From positions 596,165 to 660,164 of the forward strand of contig NZ_GL890993.1 in the NCBI RefSeq assembly GCF_000212855.1: 64,000 nucleotides of DNA, written 5' to 3'. Positions 7,785-19,781 of the stretch are shown here, piece after piece. The number at the start of each line of letters is the position of its first letter. Position 1 is the first letter of the stretch. Origin of the DNA: Streptococcus sanguinis SK355 (GTDB lineage: Bacteria; Bacillota; Bacilli; Lactobacillales; Streptococcaceae). Below the pieces are notes generated by a model, which was not told the DNA's origin, did not search any database, and saw only the letters and a program-made list of their open reading frames with translations. The position numbers and the translations under genes were made by a program.

Positions 7785-8550
7785 ATCTCTAACAAGTCAA
7801 GGTCTGGTTCTCTATAACCGCAATTTCCGTGAGGATGATAAGCTGGTCAAAATCTTTACGGAACAGGCTGGTAAGCGTATGTTTTTCGTCAAGCATGCTG
7901 GGAAGTCCAAGCTAGCACCCGTCATTCAGCCTTTGACTGCGGCGAACTTGCTGATGAAAATCAATGATGATGGCCTTAGCTATATCGAGGACTATCAGGA
8001 TGTAGTCGCCTACCATCGCATCAATGAGGATTTATTCATCATGGCCTATGCCAGCTATGTGGCGGCCTTGGCAGATGCCAGTCTTCAGGATAATCAGCCA
8101 GATCCGGCGCTCTTTGCCTTTCTGCAGAAAACCCTGGAGCTGATGAATAATGGTCTGGACTATGAGGTGTTGACCAATATCTTTGAGATTCAGATTTTGT
8201 CACGTTTTGGAGTTTCGCTGAACTTCCATGACTGTGCCTTTTGTCATCGGACGGGTCTGCCCTTTGACTTCTCTTTCAAATATAGCGGAGTGCTTTGCCC
8301 TGATCATTACCATCAGGATGAAAGACGATGTCATCTCAATCCCAACCTTCCTTTTCTGCTGGACCAATTTCAGGCGGTCCGCTTTAGCGAATTGGAGACC
8401 ATTTCTTTGAAGCCAGATATTAAAAAGCAGCTGCGAGATTTTATCGACCTGCTCTATGATGAATATGTCGGCATTCATCTCAAATCCAAAAAATTTATAG
8501 ATTCTCTGGGGGACTGGGGAAACATTTTAAAAGATAAGAACGAGGAATAA
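7777..8550 (+). CDS. recO: DNA repair protein RecO
   Basis: 257-aa recombination mediator that helps RecR load RecA at gaps. N-terminal OB fold ([26 protein letters not shown]), helical middle, and a zinc-binding segment CAFCHRTG...GVLCPDH around residues 152-180. It overlaps the aminotransferase gene, so translation is coupled. Confidence 0.95.
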   Translation: MLKSLTSQGLVLYNRNFREDDKLVKIFTEQAGKRMFFVKHAGKSKLAPVIQPLTAANLLMKINDDGLSYIEDYQDVVAYHRINEDLFIMAYASYVAALADASLQDNQPDPALFAFLQKTLELMNNGLDYEVLTNIFEIQILSRFGVSLNFHDCAFCHRTGLPFDFSFKYSGVLCPDHYHQDERRCHLNPNLPFLLDQFQAVRFSELETISLKPDIKKQLRDFIDLLYDEYVGIHLKSKKFIDSLGDWGNILKDKNEE

Positions 8551-8555
8551 ATCGA

Positions 8556-9554
8556 ATGAAAAAAATAGCTGTTGATGCTATGGGAGGGGACAATGCCCCT
8601 CAGGCTCTGGTCGAAGGAGCCAATCGAGCGGTACAGGAGTTTTCGGATATTGAAATTCTTCTCTATGGCGACGAGGCCAAAATCAAGCCTTATCTGACTG
8701 CTGGTGAGCGGGTCCGCATCATCCACACGGAGGAAAAGATTGACTCGGATGACGAGCCGACCAAGGCCATTCGTCAAAAGAAAGAGGCTAGTATGGTGCT
8801 GGCAGCCAAGGCTGTCAAGGCAGGGGAAGCAGATGCCATGTTGTCTGCTGGAAATACTGGAGCGCTTTTGGCGGCAGGTTTCTTTATCGTAGGGCGTATC
8901 AAGAATATTGACCGACCGGGGCTCTTATCTACTATGCCAACGGTTGGCGGTCAGGGATTTGATATGCTGGATCTGGGAGCCAATGCTGAAAACACAGCCC
9001 ATCATTTACACCAGTATGCGACTTTGGGTTCTTTCTATGCTGAAAATGTCCGAGGAATCAAGAAGCCGCGGGTGGGTCTCTTGAATAACGGAACAGAAAG
9101 CAGCAAGGGCGACCCTCTGCGCAAGGAAGCCTATGAGCTTTTAGCTGGTGATTCAACACTTAACTTTATCGGCAATGTGGAAGCGCGTGATTTGATGGAT
9201 GATGTGGCGGATGTTGTCGTTGCAGATGGCTTTACTGGTAATGCCGTTCTGAAATCAATCGAAGGAACTGCTATCAGTATCATGGGTCAGCTGAAGAAGT
9301 CTATTTTAGGCGGTGGTTTCAAGGCTAAATTGGGAGCTTGGCTGCTCAAGGACAGCTTGCGAGGGCTCAAGAATAGTCTGGACTATTCTAGTGCAGGCGG
9401 TGCAGTTCTATTCGGCTTGAAAGCGCCAGTTGTCAAAACGCATGGCTCTAGCGATGCTAAGGCTGTTTATAGCACGATTCGTCAGATTCGGACTATGCTG
9501 GAAACGGATGTTGTTGGTAAATCGGTCATTGAATTTTCAGATGCAAAGGAGTAA
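8556..9554 (+). CDS. plsX: Phosphate acyltransferase PlsX
   Basis: 332-aa enzyme converting acyl-ACP to acyl phosphate for phospholipid synthesis. It begins [15 protein letters not shown], the typical PlsX start, with later [12 protein letters not shown] and [17 protein letters not shown] motifs. It lies five bases after recO and two bases before acpP, which encodes its protein partner. Confidence 0.97.
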   Translation: MKKIAVDAMGGDNAPQALVEGANRAVQEFSDIEILLYGDEAKIKPYLTAGERVRIIHTEEKIDSDDEPTKAIRQKKEASMVLAAKAVKAGEADAMLSAGNTGALLAAGFFIVGRIKNIDRPGLLSTMPTVGGQGFDMLDLGANAENTAHHLHQYATLGSFYAENVRGIKKPRVGLLNNGTESSKGDPLRKEAYELLAGDSTLNFIGNVEARDLMDDVADVVVADGFTGNAVLKSIEGTAISIMGQLKKSILGGGFKAKLGAWLLKDSLRGLKNSLDYSSAGGAVLFGLKAPVVKTHGSSDAKAVYSTIRQIRTMLETDVVGKSVIEFSDAKE

Positions 9555-9556
9555 CT

Positions 9557-9805
9557 ATGAGCGAAAAAGAAATTTATGCAAAAATTGTCGAAATCATTCA
9601 AGAACATGACAGCAGTAAGCTGCATATCACTCCAGAACTCAGCTTGAAAGAGGAGCTGGGAGTGGACTCTGTTGATTTGATGGAATTTATCATCAATCTG
9701 GAAGAAGCTTTTGATATTGAGATTCCTGATGAGGATATGGATAACTTCAAAACGATTTCCGATGTGGTGGCTTATATCCACGAAAAACTGAAGAAGCAAC
9801 ATTAA
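9557..9805 (+). CDS. acpP: Acyl carrier protein
   Basis: 82-aa acidic protein with the phosphopantetheine attachment serine at Ser38 in GVDSVDLMEF. It is a second ACP as commonly found next to plsX in streptococci; the fatty-acid synthesis cluster with the main ACP is not in this window. Confidence 0.95.
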   Translation: MSEKEIYAKIVEIIQEHDSSKLHITPELSLKEELGVDSVDLMEFIINLEEAFDIEIPDEDMDNFKTISDVVAYIHEKLKKQH

Positions 9806-9810
9806 AAATC

Positions 9811-9837
9811 AAAGATCGGTATTTTCCGGTCTTTTTT
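9811..9837 (+). terminator. Terminator after acpP
   Basis: AAAGATCGG pairs with CCGGTCTTT around a TATTTT loop, followed by Ts. Confidence 0.88.
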
Positions 9838-9896
9838 CGTATCTTGGAAAGGAAACGATTTCTTTAACTGGATGCAGAAAGTTTATACGGAATTTC

Positions 9897-9925
9897 TTGT
9901 AAAATATATTTAAAGATGATAAAAT
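9897..9925 (+). promoter_or_regulatory. purC operon promoter
   Basis: TTGTAA (9897-9902), 17 bases, TAAAAT (9920-9925) with a TGA extension. I looked for the PurR box core CCGAAC known from lactococci and streptococci between 9838 and 9958 and saw none on either strand. Confidence 0.65.
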
Positions 9926-9958
9926 GAGGGTATAAAACCACGAAAGGCGAATATTAAA

Positions 9959-10666
9959 ATGTCTAATAAGTTGTTATATTCGGGAAAAGCTAAGGATATT
10001 TTCTCTACAGATGATGAGCAAGTCATTCTGGCACGCTACAAGGACCAGGCAACGGCCTTTAATGGAGTCAAGAAGGAGCAGATTGCTGGTAAAGGAGTGC
10101 TCAACAACCAGATTTCATCTTTCATTTTTGAGAAACTCAATGCAGCTGGTGTGGCGACACATTTCATTGAGAAGGTTTCGGATACGGACCAGCTGAATAA
10201 AAAAGTAGAGATTATTCCTTTGGAGGTGGTGTTGCGCAACTACACAGCGGGTTCTTTTTCCAAACGTTTTGGAGTAGAAGAGGGCATCGCGCTTGAAACT
10301 CCGATTGTGGAATTTTACTACAAAAATGATGATTTGGACGATCCTTTCATCAATGACGAACATGTGAAATTCTTGAAGATTGCCAGCGACAAAGAAATTG
10401 CCTTTTTGAAAGAGGAGACTCGTTGGATCAATGAGCTCTTGTCAGACTGGTTCCGCCAAATCGGACTGAAATTGATTGATTTCAAGTTAGAGTTCGGCTT
10501 TGATAAAGATGGCAAGATTATTCTGGCAGACGAATTTTCACCAGACAACTGTCGCCTCTGGGATGCGGAAGGCCATCACATGGACAAGGATGTTTTCCGG
10601 CGTGGCCTTGGTGAACTGACAGATGTCTATCAGGTTGTTTGGGAAAAATTGCAGGCGATTAAGTAA
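9959..10666 (+). CDS. purC: SAICAR synthetase PurC
   Basis: 235-aa enzyme of step 7 of IMP synthesis, joining aspartate to CAIR. Typical start [15 protein letters not shown] (ATP-binding SGKAK), then [12 protein letters not shown] and the [14 protein letters not shown] motif. AAAGGCGA precedes the start. First gene of the purine cluster. Confidence 0.97.
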   Translation: MSNKLLYSGKAKDIFSTDDEQVILARYKDQATAFNGVKKEQIAGKGVLNNQISSFIFEKLNAAGVATHFIEKVSDTDQLNKKVEIIPLEVVLRNYTAGSFSKRFGVEEGIALETPIVEFYYKNDDLDDPFINDEHVKFLKIASDKEIAFLKEETRWINELLSDWFRQIGLKLIDFKLEFGFDKDGKIILADEFSPDNCRLWDAEGHHMDKDVFRRGLGELTDVYQVVWEKLQAIK

Positions 10667-10685
10667 GGACAGGGTGTGAAAAATC

Positions 10686-13600
10686 ATGGACAAGCGTATT
10701 TTTGTAGAGAAGAAGAGCAACTTCGGTGTCAAGTCACAGAGCTTGGTGAGAGAGCTGACGCATAATCTCCAGTTGAAAACATTGTCAGATCTTCGGATGA
10801 TTCAAGTGTATGATGTCTTTCATCTGGCAGAAGACTTGGTAGCTCGTGCTGAAAAGCATATTTTCTCCGAGCAGGTGACAGATAGATTGCTAGCGGAAGA
10901 GGAAGTAGAGGCTGCACTTGCAGAGACAGCGTTTTTTGCCATTGAAGCGCTGCCGGGTCAGTTTGATCAGCGGGCAGCCAGCTCTCAGGAGGCCCTCTTT
11001 TTGCTCGGTGCTGGGACAGATGTCCTGGTGAGAACCGCTCAGCTTTATTTGATCAATAAAGACATCTCAGACAGCGAGTTGGCAGCAATCAAGAAATATT
11101 TGCTAAATCCAGTTGACTCACGCTTTAAAGATATTGAGCAGCCGATCCAGCTGGAGCAGTTCTCTGAGTCTGACAAGACCATTCCGGTTCTGGACTTCTT
11201 TAAGGACTATACAGAAGCGGACTTTAAAGCCTACAAACAGGAGCATGGTCTGGCTATGGAAGTAGCAGATTTGCTCTTCATTCAAGACTATTTCAAGTCA
11301 ATTGGCCGTTTCCCGACAGAAACAGAGCTCAAGGTTTTAGATACTTACTGGTCCGACCACTGTCGACATACGACCTTTGAGACGGAGTTGAAGAAGATTG
11401 ATTTTTCAGCTTCTAAGTTCGAAAAGCAGCTGCAGGCTACTTATGATAAATATTTGGCTATGCGCGATGAGCTGGGCCGTGGGGACAAACCGCAGACCCT
11501 CATGGATATGGCGACTATTTTTGGTCGCTATGAGCGAGCCAATGGCCGTCTGGATGACATGGAAGTGTCTGATGAAATCAATGCCTGCTCAGTAGAGATT
11601 GAAGTGGATGTGGATGGTGTCAAGGAGCCTTGGCTGCTGATGTTTAAAAATGAAACTCACAACCACCCAACAGAAATTGAGCCCTTTGGTGGGGCTGCGA
11701 CCTGTATCGGAGGAGCCATTCGTGATCCGCTTTCTGGCCGTTCTTATGTTTATCAGGCTATGCGGATTTCTGGTGCAGGGGATATTACCCAACCGATTGC
11801 TGAAACGCGGGCTGGCAAGCTCCCTCAGCAGGTCATTTCCAAAACTGCAGCACATGGCTATTCTTCTTACGGAAATCAAATTGGTCTAGCAACGACCTAT
11901 GTCCGTGAGTATTTCCATCCAGGCTTTGTAGCCAAGCGGATGGAGCTTGGGGCAGTTGTTGGAGCAGCTCCTAAGGAAAATGTTGTCCGTGAAAAACCAG
12001 TAGCAGGTGATGTGGTTATCTTGCTGGGAGGCAAGACGGGTCGTGATGGTGTCGGCGGTGCCACTGGCTCATCCAAGGTGCAGACAGCTGCGTCTGTGGA
12101 GACGGCTGGTGCGGAAGTCCAAAAAGGAAATGCTATTGAGGAGCGCAAGATTCAGCGCCTTTTCCGCGATGGCAATGTAACTCGCCTCATTAAGAAATCC
12201 AATGACTTTGGAGCTGGCGGTGTCTGCGTAGCTATTGGCGAATTGGCAGACGGGCTGGAAATTGACCTTGACAAGGTGCCGCTCAAATACCAAGGACTTA
12301 ACGGTGCAGAAATCGCGATTTCTGAGTCGCAGGAGCGGATGGCAGTGGTGGTCCGCCCAGAAGATGTGCAACAATTTATCGCTGCAGCAGCTAAGGAAAA
12401 TCTGCTGGCAGTCGTTGTTGCAAAAGTGACGGAAAAGCCAAATCTGGTCATGCACTGGAACGGGGAAACCATCGTCGATATTGAGCGGAGTTTTCTGGAT
12501 ACCAACGGTGTGCGCGTGGTTGTGGACGCCAAGGTTGTGGATGCTCAAGCAGCACTGCCAGGGCAGACTGTGACTTCTGAAGCAACTTTGGAGCAGGACC
12601 TCAAGAGCATGCTCAGCGATCTCAACCATACCAGTCAAAAGGGGCTGCAGACTATCTTTGACAGCTCTGTTGGCCGCTCTACTGTCAATCATCCAATTGG
12701 CGGGCGCTACCAGATTACGCCGACTGAGGCTTCTGTGCAGAAATTACCAGTTGAGCATGGCAAGACAGAGACAGTATCTGTGATGGCGCAAGGTTACAAT
12801 CCTTATGTGGCAGCTTGGTCACCTTATCATGGAGCAGCTTATGCAGTGATTGAAGCGACAGCTCGCTTGGTTGCTGCTGGTTCGGACTGGTCCAAGGCTC
12901 GCTTCTCTTATCAGGAATACTTCGAGCGGATGGACAAGAAGGCTGAGCGTTTTGGACAGCCAGTCTCTGCTCTGCTTGGTTCGATTGAAGCACAGATTCA
13001 GCTCGGTTTGCCGTCTATTGGTGGCAAGGATTCCATGAGCGGAACTTTTGAAGAATTGACAGTACCGCCGACCTTGGTAGCTTTTGGAGTGACTACTTCT
13101 ACTGCTGGGCGCATCCTGTCTCCAGAGTTTAAGGCTGCAGGAGAGTCCATCTACTATCTACCAGGACAGGCCCTGTCTCAGGATATTGACTTTGACTTAA
13201 TCAAGAAAAACTTTGAAAATTTTGCGGATATTCAGGCTAAGTATCAGATTACAGCCGCCGCCGCTGTCAAATACGGTGGTCTAGCAGAGAGTCTGGCTTT
13301 AATGAGCTTTGGTAATCGCATTGGTGCTCAAGTGGATGTTGCTGACTTGCCTTCCATTTTGCAGGCGCAGCTGGGTGGATTTGTCTTTACCAGTCCTGAG
13401 CAGGATATTCCAGGTGCAGTGAAGATCGGTCAGACCAAGCCGGACTTTACCCTGATTGTCAATGGTGTCCAGCTTGAGGGAGCAAAGCTTTTGGCAAGCT
13501 TTGAAGGCCGACTAGAGCCTATCTATCCGACAGAATTTAAACAGGAAACAGTTATTGAAGAAGTCCCAGCACTTGTCGCTGATACAGTCATCAAAGCCAA

Positions 13601-14420
13601 AGAGACAGTGGCGGAGCCACTGGTTTACATCCCAGTCTTCCCTGGAACCAACTCAGAATACGACTCAGCCAAAGCCTTTGAAGCAGCAGGAGCCAAGGCC
13701 AATCTAGTTCCATTCGTTACTTTGGATGAAGCAGCCATTGTCAAGTCCGTTGACAGTATGGTTGACAACATTAACAAGGCAAATATCATCTTCTTTGCAG
13801 GTGGCTTCTCTGCTGCAGATGAGCCAGATGGCTCAGCTAAGTTTATCGTCAACATTCTGCTCAACGAGAAGGTCAAGAAAGCCATTGATACTTTCATCGC
13901 TCGCGGCGGTCTCATCATTGGTATCTGTAATGGCTTCCAAGCTCTGGTTAAATCTGGTCTTCTTCCTTACGGAAACTTTGAAGAAGCAGGAGCTAGCAGC
14001 CCAACTCTCTTTTACAATGATGCCAATCAGCACGTAGCCAAGATGGTTGAAACCCGCATTGCCAATACCAACTCGCCTTGGCTGGCTGGTGTGCAAGTGG
14101 GAGATATCCATGCCATTCCGGTTTCACATGGTGAAGGGAAATTTGTCGTGACGGCTGAGGAATTTGCTGAACTGCGTGACAATGGTCAGATTTGGAGTCA
14201 GTATGTAGACTTCGATGGTCAGCCAAGCATGGACAGTAAGTATAATCCAAACGGCTCGCTTTACGCTATTGAAGGTATTATGAGCAAGAACGGCCAAATC
14301 ATCGGGAAGATGGGCCACTCAGAGCGTTATGAAGACGGACTTTTCCAAAATATTCCAGGTCAGAAAGACCAGAAATTGTTTGAAAGCGCCGTTCGTTATT
14401 TCCAAGCGAGTCACGAATAA
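10686..14420 (+). CDS. purL: FGAM synthase, single-chain PurL
   Basis: 1244-aa phosphoribosylformylglycinamidine synthase with all domains in one chain: N-terminal PurS-like part, linker, two AIRS-like ATP-binding halves (SDHCRHTTF near 230, GATGSSKVQ near 465) and a C-terminal glutamine amidotransferase (about 975-1244). The nucleophile cysteine is in GICNGFQAL and the C-terminal catalytic His in PVSHGEGKF. The single-chain form replaces the separate purS/purQ/purL of Bacillus. Starts 20 bases after purC. Confidence 0.97.
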   Translation: MDKRIFVEKKSNFGVKSQSLVRELTHNLQLKTLSDLRMIQVYDVFHLAEDLVARAEKHIFSEQVTDRLLAEEEVEAALAETAFFAIEALPGQFDQRAASSQEALFLLGAGTDVLVRTAQLYLINKDISDSELAAIKKYLLNPVDSRFKDIEQPIQLEQFSESDKTIPVLDFFKDYTEADFKAYKQEHGLAMEVADLLFIQDYFKSIGRFPTETELKVLDTYWSDHCRHTTFETELKKIDFSASKFEKQLQATYDKYLAMRDELGRGDKPQTLMDMATIFGRYERANGRLDDMEVSDEINACSVEIEVDVDGVKEPWLLMFKNETHNHPTEIEPFGGAATCIGGAIRDPLSGRSYVYQAMRISGAGDITQPIAETRAGKLPQQVISKTAAHGYSSYGNQIGLATTYVREYFHPGFVAKRMELGAVVGAAPKENVVREKPVAGDVVILLGGKTGRDGVGGATGSSKVQTAASVETAGAEVQKGNAIEERKIQRLFRDGNVTRLIKKSNDFGAGGVCVAIGELADGLEIDLDKVPLKYQGLNGAEIAISESQERMAVVVRPEDVQQFIAAAAKENLLAVVVAKVTEKPNLVMHWNGETIVDIERSFLDTNGVRVVVDAKVVDAQAALPGQTVTSEATLEQDLKSMLSDLNHTSQKGLQTIFDSSVGRSTVNHPIGGRYQITPTEASVQKLPVEHGKTETVSVMAQGYNPYVAAWSPYHGAAYAVIEATARLVAAGSDWSKARFSYQEYFERMDKKAERFGQPVSALLGSIEAQIQLGLPSIGGKDSMSGTFEELTVPPTLVAFGVTTSTAGRILSPEFKAAGESIYYLPGQALSQDIDFDLIKKNFENFADIQAKYQITAAAAVKYGGLAESLALMSFGNRIGAQVDVADLPSILQAQLGGFVFTSPEQDIPGAVKIGQTKPDFTLIVNGVQLEGAKLLASFEGRLEPIYPTEFKQETVIEEVPALVADTVIKAKETVAEPLVYIPVFPGTNSEYDSAKAFEAAGAKANLVPFVTLDEAAIVKSVDSMVDNINKANIIFFAGGFSAADEPDGSAKFIVNILLNEKVKKAIDTFIARGGLIIGICNGFQALVKSGLLPYGNFEEAGASSPTLFYNDANQHVAKMVETRIANTNSPWLAGVQVGDIHAIPVSHGEGKFVVTAEEFAELRDNGQIWSQYVDFDGQPSMDSKYNPNGSLYAIEGIMSKNGQIIGKMGHSERYEDGLFQNIPGQKDQKLFESAVRYFQASHE

Positions 14421-14445
14421 AGTTGGCTTGCAAGAGCAAGCAATC

Positions 14446-14491
14446 AAAAAAGGAGTCTGCTTGGCCTGAAAGGCCAGGTTTTCTCCCTTTT
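14446..14491 (+). terminator. Hairpin in the purL-purF spacer (attenuator or processing site)
   Basis: AAAAGGAG pairs with CTCCCTTTT (one extra C), enclosing an inner TGGCC/GGCCA hairpin. The T tail is short, so it may only partly terminate or may protect an mRNA end. Confidence 0.45.
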
Positions 14492-14518
14492 ACTAGACAA
14501 AAGAATTTAGGTAAAACA

Positions 14519-15958
14519 ATGACATACGAAGTAAAGTCACTGAATGAAGAGTGCGGTATTTTTGGAATCTGGGGCCATCCACAGGCGGCTCAGGTCACCT
14601 ATTTCGGACTCCATAGTCTGCAGCACCGCGGTCAGGAAGGAGCAGGCATCCTGTCAAACGACCATGGAAAGCTCAAACGCCACCGTGATTTGGGGTTGGT
14701 TGCAGAGGTTTTTAGAAACCCAGCAGATTTGGACAATTTGACAGGAGAAGCAGCTATCGGCCACGTCCGCTATGCAACGTCTGGCGGGGCCTTCATCAAC
14801 AATGTCCAGCCTTTCTTCTTCAGTTTCTATGATATGCAGATGGGCTTGGCGCATAATGGCAATCTGACCAATGCCCATTCACTGAGACGGGAGTTGGAAA
14901 AGAAGGGTTCCATCTTTGCTAGCTCGTCTGATACGGAAATTCTCATGCACTTGATTCGCCATAGTAAGCAGGAAAATTTCTTAGACAAGCTCAAGGAATC
15001 CTTGAGACGAGTTCAGGGCGGCTTTGCCTATCTCATCATGAGAGAGGACAAGCTCTACGCTGCGCTGGATCCTAATGGCTTTCGTCCTTTGTCCATCGGC
15101 CGCATGAAAAATGGAGCCTGGGTCGTTTCCAGTGAAACCTGTGCTTTTGAAGTGGTGGGTGCCGAATGGGTGCGTGACCTTAAGCCAGGGGAAATCGTGA
15201 TTATTGATGATGAAGGCGTGACCTATGACAGCTATACGACAGATACCCAGCTGGCTATTTGCTCAATGGAATATGTCTATTTTGCTCGGCCGGACAGCGT
15301 CATTCACGGGGTCAATGTCCATGCAGCCCGCAAACGGATGGGCCGCAGGCTGGCTCAAGAATTCCAACATGAGGCAGATATCGTTGTCGGCGTGCCTAAT
15401 TCTTCCTTGTCAGCGGCCTCTGGCTTTTCTGAAGAGTCTGGCCTGCCAAATGAAATGGGTCTGATTAAAAATCAATACATCCAACGGACTTTTATCCAAC
15501 CGACGCAGGAGTTGCGAGAGCAAGGAGTTCGCATGAAATTATCTGCTGTTTCCAGCATTGTCAAGGGCAAGCGCGTGGTCATGGTGGATGACTCTATCGT
15601 ACGGGGAACGACCAGCCGACGCATCGTCCAGCTCCTACGAGATGCAGGTGCTGCTGAAGTCCATGTGGCTATCGGCAGCCCAGAACTTAAATATCCATGT
15701 TTCTACGGAATTGATATCCAGAATCGGCGCGAGCTCATCTCGGCCAATCATACGGTTGATGAGGTTTGTGAGATTATCGGAGCAGACAGCCTGACCTATC
15801 TGTCGCTGGAAGGTCTCATTGAATCAGTTGGTATTGAGACGAACGCTCCGAATGGCGGGCTTTGTGTAGCTTACTTTGACGGTCAGTACCCAACTCCGCT
15901 CTATGACTATGAAGAGCGATATCTGGAAAGCCTGAAGGAGAAGACAAGTTTTTATTAA
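14519..15958 (+). CDS. purF: Amidophosphoribosyltransferase PurF
   Basis: 479-aa first enzyme of purine synthesis. It has an 11-residue propeptide ahead of Cys12, the N-terminal nucleophile freed by self-cleavage (NEEC then GIFGIWGH). An N-terminal glutaminase domain is followed by a phosphoribosyltransferase domain with the PRPP loop [16 protein letters not shown]. The frame is open from 14423, but that region is the hairpin spacer. ATG 14519 gives the normal propeptide; its ribosome site (TTAGG) is weak. Confidence 0.95.
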   Translation: MTYEVKSLNEECGIFGIWGHPQAAQVTYFGLHSLQHRGQEGAGILSNDHGKLKRHRDLGLVAEVFRNPADLDNLTGEAAIGHVRYATSGGAFINNVQPFFFSFYDMQMGLAHNGNLTNAHSLRRELEKKGSIFASSSDTEILMHLIRHSKQENFLDKLKESLRRVQGGFAYLIMREDKLYAALDPNGFRPLSIGRMKNGAWVVSSETCAFEVVGAEWVRDLKPGEIVIIDDEGVTYDSYTTDTQLAICSMEYVYFARPDSVIHGVNVHAARKRMGRRLAQEFQHEADIVVGVPNSSLSAASGFSEESGLPNEMGLIKNQYIQRTFIQPTQELREQGVRMKLSAVSSIVKGKRVVMVDDSIVRGTTSRRIVQLLRDAGAAEVHVAIGSPELKYPCFYGIDIQNRRELISANHTVDEVCEIIGADSLTYLSLEGLIESVGIETNAPNGGLCVAYFDGQYPTPLYDYEERYLESLKEKTSFY

Positions 15959-16017
15959 AACGAGGTCAGCGGTAGTTGTCGCAATCTTTTTCAAAAATAA
16001 GAGTAAGGAAGAAAATT

Positions 16018-17040
16018 ATGACAAATAAAAATGCATACGCTCAATCCGGTGTGGATGTTGAAGCAGGTTATGAAGTTGTTGAGCGAATCAAAAAGCATGT
16101 GGCACGTACAGAGCGGGCTGGTGTCATGGGAGCACTGGGTGGCTTTGGCGGCATGTTTGACCTGTCTCAGACTGGGGTCAAGGAGCCAGTACTGATTTCT
16201 GGTACGGATGGGGTCGGAACCAAGCTCATGCTGGCCATTCAGTATGACAAGCACGATACCATTGGGCAGGACTGTGTGGCTATGTGTGTCAATGACATCA
16301 TCGCTGCAGGAGCTGAGCCCCTTTACTTCCTGGACTATATTGCCACTGGGAAAAATGAACCGGCAAAACTGGAGCAAGTTGTCGCAGGTGTGGCTGAAGG
16401 CTGCGTCCAGTCTGGATCTGCCTTGATTGGTGGAGAAACCGCTGAAATGCCTGGTATGTACGGTGAAGATGATTATGACCTAGCTGGTTTTGCGGTTGGG
16501 GTCGCTGAGAAGTCAGAGATTATTGATGGCTCTAAAGTCGCTGAGGGCGATGTCCTTCTGGGATTGGCGTCAAGTGGTATCCACTCAAATGGTTACTCGC
16601 TCGTTCGCCGGGTTTTTGCAGACTACACTGGTGAAGAAGTCTTACCAGAATTGGAAGGTAAGCAACTTAAAGAAATCCTGCTTGAGCCGACTCGTATCTA
16701 TGTCAAGGCTTTGCTGCCGCTGATTAAGGAAAAGCTGGTTCATGGGATTGCCCATATTACTGGTGGTGGTTTTATCGAAAATGTGCCCCGCATGTTTGCC
16801 GATGACTTGGCTGCTGAGATTGAAGAAGACAAGATTCCAGTCTTGCCGATTTTTAAGGCCTTAGAAAAATATGGTCACATCAAGCACCAAGAAATGTTTG
16901 AAATTTTCAATATGGGGTTAGGAATGATTTTGGCCGTAGCTCCTGAAAATGTGAATCGTGTCAAAGAACTTCTTGACGAGCCTGTTTATGAAGTCGGCCG
17001 GATTGTCAAAAAAGAAAATGAAAGTGTCCTTATCAAATGA
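16018..17040 (+). CDS. purM: AIR synthase PurM
   Basis: 340-aa phosphoribosylaminoimidazole synthase. Contains [25 protein letters not shown] and the [14 protein letters not shown] motif. ATG 16018 is preferred over the in-frame ATG 15976: AAGGAAG precedes it and the family N-terminus ([16 protein letters not shown]) begins there. It overlaps purN by four bases. Confidence 0.95.
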   Translation: MTNKNAYAQSGVDVEAGYEVVERIKKHVARTERAGVMGALGGFGGMFDLSQTGVKEPVLISGTDGVGTKLMLAIQYDKHDTIGQDCVAMCVNDIIAAGAEPLYFLDYIATGKNEPAKLEQVVAGVAEGCVQSGSALIGGETAEMPGMYGEDDYDLAGFAVGVAEKSEIIDGSKVAEGDVLLGLASSGIHSNGYSLVRRVFADYTGEEVLPELEGKQLKEILLEPTRIYVKALLPLIKEKLVHGIAHITGGGFIENVPRMFADDLAAEIEEDKIPVLPIFKALEKYGHIKHQEMFEIFNMGLGMILAVAPENVNRVKELLDEPVYEVGRIVKKENESVLIK

Positions 17041-17588
17041 AAAAAATTGCCGTTTTTGCTTCGGGGAATGGATCAAATTTCCAAGTGATTGCTGAGCAGT
17101 TTCCTGTTGAATTTGTCTTTTCAGACCATCGCGATGCCTATGTGCTAGAGCGGGCGGATAAACTAGGTGTCAAAAGCTATGCCTTTGAGCTTAGAGAGTT
17201 TGACAGTAAGGCGGCGTACGAGCAGGCTATTGTAGACCTTCTAGAAGAGCACCAGATTGACTTGGTTTGCCTAGCAGGCTATATGAAAATCGTTGGGCCA
17301 ACCTTGCTTGGCGCCTATGAAGGACGCATTATTAATATCCACCCAGCCTATTTGCCCGAATTTCCAGGAGCACATGGTATTGAGGATGCTTGGCAGGCTG
17401 GCGTCTCTGAGAGTGGCGTGACCATTCATTGGGTGGACTCGGGTGTGGACACTGGAAAAATTATCCAGCAAGTGCGCGTGCCGCGTTTAGCCGAGGACAC
17501 GCTGGAAAGCTTTGAAGAACGTATTCATGAGGCGGAGTACAAGCTTTATCCCATAGTACTGGAGAGTTTAGGGGTGGGGAGAAGATAA
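17037..17588 (+). CDS. purN: GAR transformylase PurN
   Basis: 183-aa phosphoribosylglycinamide formyltransferase using 10-formyl-[12 protein letters not shown] at the start (phosphate loop), and the catalytic Asn-His-Asp set in [17 protein letters not shown] and [13 protein letters not shown]. Coupled to purM by an ATGA overlap. Confidence 0.96.
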   Translation: MKKIAVFASGNGSNFQVIAEQFPVEFVFSDHRDAYVLERADKLGVKSYAFELREFDSKAAYEQAIVDLLEEHQIDLVCLAGYMKIVGPTLLGAYEGRIINIHPAYLPEFPGAHGIEDAWQAGVSESGVTIHWVDSGVDTGKIIQQVRVPRLAEDTLESFEERIHEAEYKLYPIVLESLGVGRR

Positions 17589-17632
17589 GAAGTAAATCAA
17601 GTTTTGATTGTGCAATATTGCTAGGAGAAAAA

Positions 17633-18097
17633 ATGATTGAGCTGAAATTAGTAGATGAGAGCAGTTTTCAGGCAGTGCTGGATTTGAAAATATCAGAAGC
17701 TGATGAACGAGCACGTTTCGTAGCTCCAAATGTGCGCTCTTTAGCTGACGCATGGCTCTACCGGAAAAATGAAGATGTGTTTCCGATGGCAATCTATTGG
17801 GATGAGCAAGTGGTTGGCTTTCTTCTGCTGGAAATAGACAAGGATGAAGCGGAATACTTTATCTGGCGGATAATGATTGGTCAGCAGTACCAAGGAAGAG
17901 GTTATGGTCGAAAGGCCTTGGAAGTTCTGATCAAAGAGGCTCAGATGAATAGAGATTGCAGTCATATTGTTGCAGATTATGTGGTTGGAAATGAAAAAAT
18001 GAAGCACCTGCTAACTAGTCTGGGTTTTCAGGAAACAGGATTTATAGAAGAAAATAACGAAATCGCTATGCGCTTGGACCTAAAGAAAGAGGAATAG
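17633..18097 (+). CDS. GNAT-family N-acetyltransferase within the pur cluster
   Basis: 154-aa acetyltransferase. The acetyl-CoA motif is [19 protein letters not shown] (Q-x-x-G-x-G/A) around residues 85-100, with the C-terminal motif [19 protein letters not shown]. Closest in style to spermidine/diamine acetyltransferase-like (SpeG/BltD-like) proteins, but the substrate cannot be read from sequence. AGGAG precedes ATG 17633. It lies between purN and purH, one base before the purH start, so it is transcribed with them although no purine role is evident. Confidence 0.85.
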   Translation: MIELKLVDESSFQAVLDLKISEADERARFVAPNVRSLADAWLYRKNEDVFPMAIYWDEQVVGFLLLEIDKDEAEYFIWRIMIGQQYQGRGYGRKALEVLIKEAQMNRDCSHIVADYVVGNEKMKHLLTSLGFQETGFIEENNEIAMRLDLKKEE

Positions 18098-18098
18098 A

Positions 18099-19646
18099 AT
18101 GACGAAAAAAGCTTTAATCAGCGTCTCAGACAAGACAGGTATTGTAGAATTTGCGAAAGAGCTGAAAGCTCTGGGATGGGATATCATCTCAACCGGTGGT
18201 ACCAAGGTGGCCCTAGACAATGAAGGAGTGGACACGATTGCCATCGATGATGTGACTGGTTTTCCAGAGATGATGGATGGCCGTGTCAAGACCCTCCATC
18301 CAAATATTCACGGTGGGCTCCTCGCTCGTCGCGATTTGGATAGCCACCTGCAAGCGGCCAAGGACAATCAGATTGAGCTCATTGACCTGGTCGTGGTGAA
18401 CCTTTATCCTTTTAAGGAAACCATTCTCAAGCCAGGTGTAGAGTATGCGGATGCGGTGGAAAATATTGACATCGGTGGGCCTTCTATGCTTCGCTCTGCA
18501 GCTAAAAATCATGCCAGCGTGACGGTTGTTGTAGATCCAGCTGATTATGCTCTTGTTTTGGAAGAGTTGGCAGCAAATGGCCAAACGACCTATGAAACGC
18601 GTCAACGTTTGGCAGCCAAGGTTTTCCGTCACACAGCGGCTTACGATGCCTTGATTTCAGAATACTTCACAGCTCAGGTGGGCGAAAGTAAGCCTGAAAA
18701 GCTGACCTTGACCTATGAACTCAAGCAGCCCATGCGCTACGGGGAAAATCCCCAGCAGGATGCGGATTTCTATCAGACTGCTTTGCCACTGGACTATTCC
18801 ATAGCTTCCGCCAAGCAGCTGAATGGAAAAGAGTTATCCTTCAATAACATTCGTGATGCCGATGCGGCCATTCGGATTATTCGAGATTTTAAGGATCGAC
18901 CAACTGTTGTGGCGCTAAAACATATGAATCCTTGCGGTATTGGTCAGGCGGATGATATTGAGACAGCTTGGGACTATGCTTATGAGTCTGATCCGGTTTC
19001 CATTTTTGGTGGGATTGTTGTCCTCAACCGCGAAGTAGACGCTGCGACAGCTGAGAAGATGCACGGTATTTTTCTGGAAATCATCATTGCACCGAGCTAC
19101 ACGGCAGAAGCGCTAGCTATTTTGACCAATAAAAAGAAAAATCTGCGGATTTTGGAGTTGGCTTTTGATGCGCAGACAGCCTCTGGATCCGAGAAGGAAG
19201 TGACTGGTGTTCTGGGCGGTCTTCTTGTGCAAAATCAAGATGTTATCGAGGAAAATCCAGCTGATTGGCAGGTCGTGACCAAGCGCCAGCCGAACGAGCA
19301 GGAGCGTGTGGCTTTGGAATTTGCCTGGAAGTCCGTCAAATATGTCAAATCCAACGGGATCATCATCACTAATGACCATCAGGTGCTGGGAGTCGGTCCT
19401 GGTCAGACCAACCGTGTGGCTTCTGTCAAGATTGCTATTGAGCAAGCTAAAGATCGCCTTGACGCTGCCGCTCTGGCTTCTGACGCTTTCTTCCCTTTTG
19501 CGGACAATATCGAAGAAATCGCAGCAGCTGGTATCAAAGCCATCATCCAACCGGGTGGATCTGTCCGTGATGAGGAGTCTATTATCGCAGCTGACAAGCA
19601 TGGCTTGACTATGATTTTCACCGGTGTACGGCATTTTAGGCATTAA
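18099..19646 (+). CDS. purH: Bifunctional AICAR transformylase / IMP cyclohydrolase PurH
   Basis: 515-aa enzyme of the last two steps to IMP. N-terminal cyclohydrolase ([31 protein letters not shown]) and C-terminal transformylase ([48 protein letters not shown]). Ends at a strong terminator that closes the first purine transcription unit. Confidence 0.97.
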   Translation: MTKKALISVSDKTGIVEFAKELKALGWDIISTGGTKVALDNEGVDTIAIDDVTGFPEMMDGRVKTLHPNIHGGLLARRDLDSHLQAAKDNQIELIDLVVVNLYPFKETILKPGVEYADAVENIDIGGPSMLRSAAKNHASVTVVVDPADYALVLEELAANGQTTYETRQRLAAKVFRHTAAYDALISEYFTAQVGESKPEKLTLTYELKQPMRYGENPQQDADFYQTALPLDYSIASAKQLNGKELSFNNIRDADAAIRIIRDFKDRPTVVALKHMNPCGIGQADDIETAWDYAYESDPVSIFGGIVVLNREVDAATAEKMHGIFLEIIIAPSYTAEALAILTNKKKNLRILELAFDAQTASGSEKEVTGVLGGLLVQNQDVIEENPADWQVVTKRQPNEQERVALEFAWKSVKYVKSNGIIITNDHQVLGVGPGQTNRVASVKIAIEQAKDRLDAAALASDAFFPFADNIEEIAAAGIKAIIQPGGSVRDEESIIAADKHGLTMIFTGVRHFRH

Positions 19647-19653
19647 GAAATAT

Positions 19654-19684
19654 AAAAAATCCTCGGGTCAACCGAGGATTTTTG
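19654..19684 (+). terminator. Terminator after purH
   Basis: AAAAATCCTCGG and CCGAGGATTTTT form a perfect 12-bp stem with a five-base loop; symmetrical, so it can also act on the other strand. Confidence 0.95.
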
Positions 19685-19692
19685 AGTAGTCT

Positions 19693-19765
19693 TATACTCA
19701 ATGAAAATCATGAACAAACTAAGCAGGAGTAGTCTGCTCAAAGCACTGGTTTGAAGTGGTTTTGA
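19693..19765 (+). repeat. BOX-C-like repeat remnant
   Basis: TATACTCAATGAAAATCA, then AACAAACTA and TGCTCAAAGCACTG..TTTGA follow the order of the boxC module of streptococcal BOX elements as I remember it. No boxA or boxB module is visible, so this looks like a solitary or degenerate copy between purH and the reverse-strand CHAP gene. Confidence 0.6.
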
Positions 19766-19781
19766 GGAGTGCGAAAGCGAC

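Noticed and set aside
9838..9958. PurR box upstream of purC
   Set aside because: The core CCGAAC or its complement is not present; GGAAACGATTTCTT slightly resembles a cre site but has three mismatches.
12069..12692. 207-aa minus-strand open frame within purL
   Set aside because: Length alone is not evidence; it lies wholly within a conserved domain of PurL and shows no start signal.
10536..14318. Many open frames on the minus strand inside purL
   Set aside because: They follow the codon pattern of the opposite strand, have no ribosome sites, and encode nothing recognisable.
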